This document shows, one piece after another, positions 1 through 5,631 of a stretch of 6,144 bases of DNA (positions are counted from its first letter, which is position 1; each line of letters starts with the position of its first letter). The translations under genes and the position numbers were made by a program. Source of the stretch: Cycloclasticus sp. (GTDB taxonomy: Bacteria; Pseudomonadota; Gammaproteobacteria; Methylococcales; Cycloclasticaceae); the NCBI GenBank assembly GCA_016764415.1, contig JAESRY010000069.1, forward strand, positions 6,301 through 12,444, written 5' to 3'. The notes under the pieces were generated by a model. That model searched no databases and had not been told where the DNA came from. It worked only from the letters and a program-made list of their open reading frames with translations.

Positions 1-489
1 GATATTTGGCGTCACACCTGGAAACAAAAACGACCACATTTCTGTTAGCGCACTAAGATAAACATTCCGTTTAAAGTACACAACATCGAACGCCGGCTCC
101 CAATAATCAGCCCAACGCCAACTGTCAAACTCCGGAGTATCGGTTGTGTCAAAGGAAATATGTTTTTCATCACCCACTAAGCGCAACATAAACCATATTT
201 GCTTTTGGCCCTTACAAATAGGAAAGCTATTCGTACGTACAAAACGTTTCGGCAAGTCGTAATAAACCCACTCGCTCGTTTTTCCTACAACCTCAACGTG
301 CTCAGGTTTTAAACCGATTTCCTCTTTGAGCTCGCGATACATCGCCTCTTCATGACTCTCACCTTCATCCATGCCGCCTTGCGGAAACTGCCAGCCACTT
401 TGGTTAGCACGCCTTGCCCAGAACAACTTGTTGTCGTCATTACATAAAATAATACCCACATTACGTCGGTATCCGTCATCATCTATCAT
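1..489 (-). CDS. rppH: RNA pyrophosphohydrolase RppH (Nudix), 3' end cut by window edge
   Basis: Cytoplasmic Nudix hydrolase that removes pyrophosphate from the 5' triphosphate end of mRNAs, which opens them to 5'-end-dependent decay by RNase E. I translated 163 codons on the minus strand without a stop before the window edge; E. coli RppH has about 176 residues, so only a short tail should be missing. The N-terminus MIDDDGYRRNVGIILCN matches the family start closely. The Nudix box spans residues 38-60 (GGMDEGESHEEAMYRELKEE then IGL), with the metal-binding glutamates E53, E56 and E57 present. The WQFPQGG lead-in, the LPKRFVR segment and GQKQIWF are also family-typical. The start is the ATG at 489-487; an ATG at 500-498 is out of frame and closes after four codons. 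No clear Shine-Dalgarno precedes it. It is divergent from the HAD phosphatase gene. Identity is nearly certain. Confidence 0.96.
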   Translation of the reverse strand, partial: MIDDDGYRRNVGIILCNDDNKLFWARRANQSGWQFPQGGMDEGESHEEAMYRELKEEIGLKPEHVEVVGKTSEWVYYDLPKRFVRTNSFPICKGQKQIWFMLRLVGDEKHISFDTTDTPEFDSWRWADYWEPAFDVVYFKRNVYLSALTEMWSFLFPGVTPNI

Positions 490-559
490 GCTGTTGTCAT
501 ACGTTATTATTTACTGACACCTAAAAGGCACCCGTTTCACTAAACCGAAAAACACATTC

Positions 560-586
560 TAGTCACTTCAGCTTTATTATAGTCAC
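560..586. repeat. Direct repeat TAGTCAC x2, 20-base period
   Basis: TAGTCAC occurs at 560-566 and again at 580-586, start to start 20 bases, about two helical turns. On the minus strand the second copy (GTGACTA) runs into the candidate rppH -10 box. Two same-face sites overlapping and following a -10 would suit a repressor, but seven bases repeated once in a short region could be chance. Confidence 0.3.
576..581 (-). promoter_or_regulatory. Candidate -10 box (perfect TATAAT) for rppH
   Basis: Read on the minus strand, 581-576 is exactly TATAAT, the sigma-70 -10 consensus. It lies 87 bases upstream of the rppH ATG and points towards it. The matching -35 position (around 604-599) reads TGCCCT, a poor match to TTGACA, and the TG upstream is one base too far away for a standard extended -10. 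The promoter may therefore depend on an activator, or the match may be chance in AT-rich DNA. Confidence 0.4.
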
Positions 587-608
587 GTTTTCTAAGCTAG
601 GGCATAAG

Positions 609-629
609 TAATGATTGGGAATATCATTA
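609..629. promoter_or_regulatory. Inverted repeat TAATGAT-N7-ATCATTA, candidate operator
   Basis: The arms 609-615 (TAATGAT) and 623-629 (ATCATTA) are perfect reverse complements separated by TGGGAAT. This is the only 7+7 dyad I saw in the divergent spacer. It lies about 30-50 bases upstream of the candidate rppH -10 box and about 90 bases before the HAD start codon. The half-sites match those inside the classical Fur box (GATAATGATAATCATTATC), but there they are one base apart rather than seven. The symmetry suits a dimeric regulator; which one is unknown. Confidence 0.35.
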
Positions 630-720
630 ATTTATGTCAGACTTGTTTTTTCACTGGTCGAAGGTAAACGTTGCCTTTAAAAAGACCTCGTCTTCAACCT
701 AAAAACATTTGTAAAAAGAC

Positions 721-1374
721 ATGAGTTTAGCCATTTTTGATTTAGACAACACCCTTATTAGCGATGACAGTGATCACTTATGGGGGCAGTTTCTCGTTGA
801 ACAAAAACTCGTCGATAGCGATGACTATGCACGGGCCAACACCCAGTTCTACAATGATTATTGCGAAGGGAAATTAGATATTCACGAATACTTGTTGTTC
901 GCGCTCACCTTCTTAGCAGAGCACCCGCTGGAAAAACTGCACCAATGGCGAGAACAGTTTATTGACGAGAAAATACGCCCACTGGTTTTACCTGCCGCTC
1001 AAACCTTAGTTAATCAGCATCGTGAAAAAGGCGACCAGTTAATGGTTATTACTGCTACCAACCGCTTTGTTACCGAACCTATCGTGAATCTATTTGGCAT
1101 TAACACCCTGTTAGCAACCGAGCCCGAACTATTAGACGGTCAGTATACTGGCCAGTATGTCGGCGAACCTTGTTATCAGCACGGCAAAGTCGCACGCCTT
1201 AACGATTGGTTGGCTAAAAACAATGCCGACCTAACCGACAGCTATTTTTATAGTGACTCGCACAACGACATTCCTTTATTAGAGAAAGTCACCCGCCCCA
1301 CTGCCGTAGACCCCGATGAACAACTTAGGCAGTTCGCTTCCGCTAGCGGCTGGCCAATCATTACTTTGCGCTAA
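721..1374 (+). CDS. HAD superfamily subfamily IB phosphatase (SerB-like)
   Basis: Cytoplasmic Mg2+-dependent phosphomonoesterase of the HAD-IB group, 217 residues, typical for the family. All four HAD motifs are visible: motif I DLDNT at residues 7-11 (nucleophile D7, acid/base D9), motif II around T111 in VITATN, motif III lysine K156 in HGK, and motif IV YSDSHND with D179 and D183. The region between motifs I and II (about 15-95) is a helical C1-type cap that determines substrate choice. The family includes phosphoserine phosphatases, and from memory members beside rppH in pseudomonads have been linked to histidinol-phosphate phosphatase activity. That link is not proven by this sequence. 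It is the first gene of the plus-strand cluster, divergent from rppH; tag starts two bases after its stop. The ATG is preceded only by AAAAAGAC, a weak ribosome site. Confidence 0.9.
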   Translation: MSLAIFDLDNTLISDDSDHLWGQFLVEQKLVDSDDYARANTQFYNDYCEGKLDIHEYLLFALTFLAEHPLEKLHQWREQFIDEKIRPLVLPAAQTLVNQHREKGDQLMVITATNRFVTEPIVNLFGINTLLATEPELLDGQYTGQYVGEPCYQHGKVARLNDWLAKNNADLTDSYFYSDSHNDIPLLEKVTRPTAVDPDEQLRQFASASGWPIITLR

Positions 1375-1376
1375 TC

Positions 1377-1943
1377 ATGAATACTATTTCCCGTTGCCAA
1401 TGGGCGAAAAAACCGCTCGACATTATTTATCACGATGAAGAATGGGGCGTTCCTTTGCATGACGAACATAAACTATTTGAATTTCTTATCCTCGAAGGCG
1501 TGCAAGCAGGATTAAGCTGGTCGATAGTCCTGCAGCGTCGCGACGATTACCGAGAACTGTATGATCACTTTGACCCTATCGTTGTAGCCAACTACAGTTC
1601 CGAAAAAATCACTGCTTTGCTCAATGACAAACGCCTAATACGCAATAAATTAAAAATAAATGCTAGCGTTAAGAATGCAAATGCATTTCTTCAAGTACAA
1701 AAGGATTTCGGTAGTTTTTCAACGTACCTTTGGAGTTTTGTTGATAACAAGCCTATCATCAATTATTGGGAGAATCCTGAGCAAGTACCTAACGAAACGA
1801 GTATTTCAATCCGACTAAGTCGCGACCTAAAGAAAAGGGGCGTCAGTTTCGTCGGGCCAACCATTTGCTACGCATTAATGCAAGCCACCGGCTTAGTCAA
1901 CGACCACCTTACAAGCTGTTTTCGACACTCGGTATTAAAATAA
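1377..1943 (+). CDS. tag: DNA-3-methyladenine glycosylase I
   Basis: Base-excision repair enzyme that cleaves the N-glycosidic bond of 3-methyladenine in alkylated DNA, leaving an abasic site. It has 188 residues against 187 in E. coli Tag and aligns end to end. The N-terminal RCQW, the YHDEEWGVP segment (18-26), LEGVQAGLSW (39-48) with presumed catalytic E40 and binding-pocket W48, KKRGVSFVGPTICYALMQA (about 152-170) and GLVNDH (172-177) are all family signatures. The four zinc ligands of the 'zinc snap' are kept: C7, H19, H177 and C181. The gene starts two bases after the HAD stop and ends three bases before cysG, so it is almost surely co-transcribed and probably translationally coupled. 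No Shine-Dalgarno is visible. Nothing suggests induction by DNA damage. Identity is secure. Confidence 0.96.
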   Translation: MNTISRCQWAKKPLDIIYHDEEWGVPLHDEHKLFEFLILEGVQAGLSWSIVLQRRDDYRELYDHFDPIVVANYSSEKITALLNDKRLIRNKLKINASVKNANAFLQVQKDFGSFSTYLWSFVDNKPIINYWENPEQVPNETSISIRLSRDLKKRGVSFVGPTICYALMQATGLVNDHLTSCFRHSVLK

Positions 1944-1946
1944 GCG

Positions 1947-3326
1947 ATGAAGTATTTACCTCTATTTCACAACCTCACAAACAAAAACTGCCTCATCATT
2001 GGCGGCGGCTGCGTCGCTACTCGCAAAGCGCGGCTGCTATTGGACGCGCAAGGACTGGTAACGGTAATAGCACCACAATTAACCGATGAGTTATCCATAC
2101 TGGCGGCTGATAAGAAAATTACCCATGTTAACCGGCACTTCCAGCCCGCAGACACGCATACGTTTAGCTTGGTCATTTGCGCGACTAATCAGCAACACAC
2201 AAACGTACAGGTTTCTGAGGAAGCGCAAGCTAAAAATATTCCTGTCAACGTCGTTGATCAACCCGAATTATGTAGCTTTATTTTTCCTGCCATTGTTGAC
2301 CGATCACCGATGACCATTGCTATTTCTAGCGGTGGTTCAGCCCCTGTACTATCACGACTGACTCGCCAGAAACTAGAAACGTTGTTGCCACAAAAGCTGG
2401 GTAATCTTGCAGCCCTTGCAGCCGAATTCCGAGATGCCGTAAAAAATCATTTCAGCGACATCAAGCAACGCCGTATTTTTTGGGAACATGTTTTTAACGG
2501 GCCTATTGCCGAGCTAAGCTTTCAAGGTAAACACCAAGAAGCTACCGAGGCACTGGAAAACAAACTCAACAACGCTGCCGACTCTACACCAACGGGGAAG
2601 GTTTACCTCGTCGGTGCCGGCCCGGGCGATCCTGAACTACTAACGCTAAAAGCGCTAAGGCTAATGCAATTAGCAGACACCATTATTTACGACAGACTGG
2701 TATCGCCCGAAATTTTAAACTTATCCCGTCGCGATGCACGGCGTATTTACGTAGGGAAACAACGCAGTCACCACAGTGTACCTCAACAAAGTATTAACGA
2801 TTTATTGGTCGAATTAGCCAAAAAAGGCCAACGCGTTGTTCGTCTAAAAGGCGGTGACCCTTTTATGTTTGGCAGAGGTGGCGAAGAAATGGAAACCTTA
2901 ATGGATGAAGGTATCGGTTTTGAAGTTGTGCCCGGCATTACCGCTGCTTCTGGTTGCGCTAGTTACTCCGGAATTCCGCTAACGCACCGAGACCATGCAC
3001 AGTCTTGCATGTTTGTTACTGGGCATCTAAAAGATAACACCGTCAACTTGGATTGGGACCAATTAGCGAAGCCAAATCAAACCATTGTGATTTATATGGG
3101 ACTCATCGGACTACGTCAAATCACAGAAAAACTCATTGAACGGAAACTCCCAAGCAGCACACCCGTCGCCCTTATCCAAAAAGGAACCACACCCGAGCAG
3201 CTCGTCATCATTTCAGATTTAGAGGGTATCGCCGATAAAGTTGATACGCTTAAACCTAAACCACCTACACTGATTATCATCGGCTCGGTTGTTTCTTTAC
3301 GCCGCAAATTAAACTGGACTAGCTAA
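1947..3326 (+). CDS. cysG: Siroheme synthase CysG (trifunctional)
   Basis: A single protein of 459 residues that turns uroporphyrinogen III into siroheme, the cofactor of sulfite and nitrite reductases. The N-terminal half (about 1-210) is precorrin-2 dehydrogenase/sirohydrochlorin ferrochelatase. It has an NAD-binding GGGCVA turn at 19-24, the active-site aspartate D104 in NVVDQPELCSF, and ISSGGSAP at 126-133, where S128 corresponds to the phosphoserine reported in Salmonella CysG. The C-terminal half (about 217-459) is the SAM-dependent uroporphyrinogen-III C-methyltransferase: VYLVGAGPGDPELLT at 219-233, D249 and K271 at the positions of known catalytic residues, RLKGGDPFMFGRGGEE at 299-314 and PGITAASG at 329-336. 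Length and domain order are normal for Enterobacteria and many other Gammaproteobacteria. It lies between tag and a hydrolase with gaps of 3 and 5 bases, not beside nir or cys genes, so its control may follow the operon promoter. Confidence 0.97.
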   Translation: MKYLPLFHNLTNKNCLIIGGGCVATRKARLLLDAQGLVTVIAPQLTDELSILAADKKITHVNRHFQPADTHTFSLVICATNQQHTNVQVSEEAQAKNIPVNVVDQPELCSFIFPAIVDRSPMTIAISSGGSAPVLSRLTRQKLETLLPQKLGNLAALAAEFRDAVKNHFSDIKQRRIFWEHVFNGPIAELSFQGKHQEATEALENKLNNAADSTPTGKVYLVGAGPGDPELLTLKALRLMQLADTIIYDRLVSPEILNLSRRDARRIYVGKQRSHHSVPQQSINDLLVELAKKGQRVVRLKGGDPFMFGRGGEEMETLMDEGIGFEVVPGITAASGCASYSGIPLTHRDHAQSCMFVTGHLKDNTVNLDWDQLAKPNQTIVIYMGLIGLRQITEKLIERKLPSSTPVALIQKGTTPEQLVIISDLEGIADKVDTLKPKPPTLIIIGSVVSLRRKLNWTS

Positions 3327-3331
3327 AACAT

Positions 3332-4207
3332 ATGCCTTTTCTTCAACTTGATCACGTCAATTTACATTATGAGCACCAAGGGGCGGGGGACATCCCGATT
3401 ATCTTCTTGCACGGCAATTTCGGCAGCTGGCACTACTGGCAACCGTATTTACAAAACTTGCCAGAGGGGTATTGCGGCTACGCGCCAGATTTTAGAGGTT
3501 GCGGCGACAGCGAGGCCACTAATACTGGCTACGACATAAAAACATTAAGCAATGATATATTAACGTTTGCGAATGAATTACAAATAGAAAAGTTTCATTT
3601 GGTTGGCCACTCTTTAGGCGGCGCCGTTGCGCAAGAACTCGCGGGGAATGCACCAGAACGCATCATCACACTCACTCTAGTCGCTCCGGCACCCGCCGAA
3701 GGATTAGTGTCGCTAGCCAAGGTTAATGTATCTGACTCGTTCTTTTCGGCAAAAAATATTTTTCAATTTATAGGGAAAATAGGCATCAAAAAGAAGCTTC
3801 TTACAGCCTCATTTAAAAAATCCATGCCTGGACTAATAAACCAATCTGCCTATCTTAAAATAATCATAGGCGATGCGATCAAAATGGACATTAAAGCGTT
3901 CGAAGGTTTTTTAACCACACTTAAAAACTGGAATGGCAACCATTTATTGAGCAAGTTCAGTTTCCCTGTACTAATTATGCATGGCGAGTTAGACAGCGTT
4001 ATTCCCTTGCAACCGCTGTTAAACATGCAACAAAAAATAACTGATTGTCGATTTCATACCTTCCGAAATATTGGCCATACGCCACAGTTAGAACACCCGA
4101 AGGCTTTTAATAAACTATTAACTGCTTTTATTCACGGACACGATGTCGAAGCAATAACTGGCAAACAATTGCAACCGCCTCTTGGCCTATTCAATAAATT
4201 AAAGTAA
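3332..4207 (+). CDS. Alpha/beta fold hydrolase, substrate unknown
   Basis: A 291-residue cytoplasmic serine hydrolase (no signal peptide) of the alpha/beta-hydrolase fold. Visible elements are the oxyanion-hole strand IIFLHGNFGSW (23-33), DFRGCGDS (53-60), the nucleophile elbow GHSLGG (92-97) with S94, acid D221 in HGELDSVIP (217-225), and H249 in NIGHTPQLEHP. The catalytic triad S94-D221-H249 is complete. The segment between about 125 and 205 is the cap; it is lysine-rich and less conserved-looking, and its DNA seems more AT-rich than the core. About 25 residues follow the last core helix and end in a polar tail. The family covers esterases, lipases, lactonases, C-C hydrolases and haloalkane dehalogenases, and nothing here decides between them. 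It begins 5 bases after the cysG stop, with no Shine-Dalgarno, and is probably the fourth gene of the operon. Confidence 0.88.
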   Translation: MPFLQLDHVNLHYEHQGAGDIPIIFLHGNFGSWHYWQPYLQNLPEGYCGYAPDFRGCGDSEATNTGYDIKTLSNDILTFANELQIEKFHLVGHSLGGAVAQELAGNAPERIITLTLVAPAPAEGLVSLAKVNVSDSFFSAKNIFQFIGKIGIKKKLLTASFKKSMPGLINQSAYLKIIIGDAIKMDIKAFEGFLTTLKNWNGNHLLSKFSFPVLIMHGELDSVIPLQPLLNMQQKITDCRFHTFRNIGHTPQLEHPKAFNKLLTAFIHGHDVEAITGKQLQPPLGLFNKLK

Positions 4208-4210
4208 AAA

Positions 4211-4227
4211 TTGAAACGCATTTTCAA
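4211..4227. repeat. Small AT-rich inverted repeat after the hydrolase gene
   Basis: TTGAAA (4211-4216) and TTTCAA (4222-4227) form a perfect 6-bp dyad with a 5-base loop in the 41-base gap before the lipoprotein gene. There is no T-tract after it, so it is not an intrinsic terminator. TTGAAA could also serve as a -35-like box, but the sequence 16-18 bases on (GGGCTAC) is no -10. It may be meaningless. Confidence 0.2.
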
Positions 4228-4248
4228 ATAAATGGGCTACCCTTAACT

Positions 4249-5223
4249 ATGATGAGTCGCTTGCTAAAAGGTTTTTGTTTAATTTCTTACCTATTGATGC
4301 TTTCAGCATGCCAATACGAGCATGTATCAGAAGAATCTTGGGCACACAGTGACGGCGGCCTTTTAGATGCTAGTATTTCTGCAGATGGCCGTTATGCCCT
4401 TGTATCTGTCACTAGAGGTGTTGCAGAGTTAATTGACCTTGGAACAAACAAGCACCTCCACCAGTGGCAACATACCGACCAAAACAGCGGCATTATTTCT
4501 ACCGCTATCTCATCAAATAATAAATTCGCCATTACTGCTGAAAGTAACTCACTTGCTTTATGGGAGACTAAAAACGGAAAAATCATCGGCTATTGGGACT
4601 TTCCAACCATTACCGATATAGCTATTTCTGCAAATGGTCGCCGTGCCTTAATTGGCATGGAATCCAGTAGAGCATATTATTTTGATTTATATCACGGAAA
4701 AATAATTTATGAATTTCCGCATGACGGCATCATCAATACAGTCGCTTTATCGAATAACGGCGAATATGCCATAACAGGTGGAAATGACCAACTAGCAAAA
4801 CTATGGAACTTGAAAACAGGTGAGTTGGTTCACCAATGGAAACAAAACTTTAAGATATATAACGTTGCTATATCTGATGACGGTCAGTACGCCATGAGCA
4901 ATGCTTCACTAGGTAAAACGCGATTATGGAATACATCAACTGGTGAAATGCTTAGTCAGCTGCCTATGAGGTATATGACTGTCTCAGCCAGTGTTTTTTC
5001 TCCTGACTCATCGTCCTTATTAACTGGCCGGCCCAATCAACGGATAGATCTTTGGGATGTTAAAACTGGTGACCTATTAAACACCTGGATACCTAAAAAA
5101 GAATTGGCTTGGGGCAACACACCTGCAGCTGTTTTTGCGCTTGCCTTTTCCAATGACGGGCAATATATCTTCAATGAGTATTCCGATGGCAATGCACGGA
5201 AATGGAAAGTTTCTAAGAAATAA
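4249..5223 (+). CDS. WD40-repeat beta-propeller lipoprotein
   Basis: A 324-residue protein with a lipoprotein signal: a basic start, a hydrophobic stretch (about 8-19) and a lipobox LSAC with acceptor C21. Q at +2 is compatible with sorting to the outer membrane. The rest is seven WD40 blades. The strand-d motif recurs at residues 61 (LIDL), 104 (LWET), 144 (YFDL), 185 (LWNL), 226 (LWNT), 268 (LWDV) and 318 (KWKV). The turn motif recurs at 43 (ISADG), 87, 126, 167, 208, 250 (FSPD) and 300 (FSNDG). The spacing is 39-44 residues, except about 50 for the last blade. No enzyme residues are recognisable; such propellers usually serve as protein-binding platforms, and partners are unknown. Two ATGs in a row (4249, 4252) could both start it. 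It may be read through from the upstream operon (41-base gap) or have its own promoter. Confidence 0.87.
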   Translation: MMSRLLKGFCLISYLLMLSACQYEHVSEESWAHSDGGLLDASISADGRYALVSVTRGVAELIDLGTNKHLHQWQHTDQNSGIISTAISSNNKFAITAESNSLALWETKNGKIIGYWDFPTITDIAISANGRRALIGMESSRAYYFDLYHGKIIYEFPHDGIINTVALSNNGEYAITGGNDQLAKLWNLKTGELVHQWKQNFKIYNVAISDDGQYAMSNASLGKTRLWNTSTGEMLSQLPMRYMTVSASVFSPDSSSLLTGRPNQRIDLWDVKTGDLLNTWIPKKELAWGNTPAAVFALAFSNDGQYIFNEYSDGNARKWKVSKK

Positions 5224-5580
5224 ATACATGACATATCAACCCTTTTGATTTTCACTCGTTGTTAGAGTTCCAGTCAGCAACAACCAAAAGGAAATAACCT
5301 GCAAAGATATTTGCTTTATCAGCCGACTCTTACCAACATTTATCACGCCTGCTTAAGTTCCGTTTACTGACAACGTTGAAAATCGCTTTGACTCAAGGAC
5401 AGATAAATCTTGATATATCGCTCACGATAAAACGACTATATAGATAGCAATCTGGATAGAAAGGACAAAGAATTGATTGCAAGTGGGTTTGTGGAAAAAA
5501 CAGCTCGCAACCTTCCTCTATGAAACTCTTCACATCGAACCTTGATTATCGACTTACATTTGCAAGTTATTTTTTAACAT
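5224..5580. other. Long convergent intergenic gap without a convincing gene
   Basis: About 357 bases lie between the lipoprotein stop and the terminator of the minus-strand ompA-family gene. All six frames contain only short open stretches. The longest is 5298-5447 on the plus strand (49 codons, no ATG), followed in another frame by 5431-5523 (30 codons, no ATG). An ATG at 5520 gives 20 codons, without a ribosome site. I recognise no tRNA, riboswitch or mobile-element end. An imperfect inverted repeat is at 5241-5291. No intrinsic terminator with a T-tract follows the lipoprotein gene on the plus strand. Confidence 0.6.
5241..5291. repeat. Two-part imperfect inverted repeat downstream of the lipoprotein gene
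   Basis: CCTTTTG (5241-5247) pairs with CAAAAGG (5285-5291), and GTTGTT (5258-5263) pairs with AACAAC (5279-5284). The two helices are contiguous on the 3' side, with a 10-base bulge on the 5' side and a 15-base loop. The resulting hairpin begins 18 bases after the lipoprotein stop codon. It could stabilise the mRNA 3' end or aid termination, but it is AU-rich and lacks a T-tract. Weak evidence. Confidence 0.3.
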
Positions 5581-5608
5581 AAAAAAAACGGGGCATAAGC
5601 CCCGTTTT
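5581..5608 (-). terminator. Rho-independent terminator of the ompA-family gene
   Basis: A perfect 10-bp stem is formed by AAAACGGGGC (5585-5594) and GCCCCGTTTT (5599-5608) around a 4-base loop. On the minus strand it is followed by further T residues (complement of the A-run 5581-5588, eight T in all counting the stem base). It lies 23 bases after the ompA-family stop codon, the usual distance. On the plus strand only four T follow the GC stem, so it might stop transcription from the left as well, but less efficiently. Confidence 0.93.
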
Positions 5609-5631
5609 CAATACCAACTTTTTATGTCAGT

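Larger units (their letters stand above)
490..720. other. Divergent intergenic control region between rppH and the HAD operon
   Basis: This 231-base AT-rich spacer separates two genes that point away from each other, so it should hold promoters for both. I found no open frame of gene length in it. It contains a perfect TATAAT on the minus strand, a TAGTCAC direct repeat and a TAATGAT/ATCATTA inverted repeat, each listed separately. On the plus strand I found no good -35/-10 pair for the 721 gene. TTGCCT at 671-676 resembles a -35, but no matching -10 sits 16-18 bases downstream. That the region is regulatory is inferred from the gene arrangement. Confidence 0.7.

Noticed and set aside
682..694. 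AAGAC-CTC-GTCTT mini hairpin upstream of the HAD gene
   Set aside because: A five-base stem with a three-base loop and no supporting context is too small to call a regulatory element.
1865..2313. Open frames of about 70 residues on both strands around the tag/cysG junction
   Set aside because: They overlap well-supported tag and cysG coding sequence in other frames and show no protein-family features.
5473..5523. TTG-start 16-codon ORF preceded by AAAGGA and overlapping the next ATG
   Set aside because: A rare start codon and minimal length; the purine run before it is common by chance. It is mentioned only as part of the possible remnant in the gap.
5525..5550. GGTTCGA on the minus strand, resembling a tRNA T-loop
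   Set aside because: The flanking bases do not pair as a T-stem, and no acceptor or anticodon arm can be built around it.
5477..5567. TTGCAAGT repeated at 5477-5484 and 5560-5567
   Set aside because: A single 8-base direct repeat with no target-site, inverted-repeat or mobile-element context; likely chance.
5520..5582. 20-codon ORF with ATG start and hydrophobic end
   Set aside because: No ribosome site, too short, overlaps the terminator A-run, and has no recognisable similarity.
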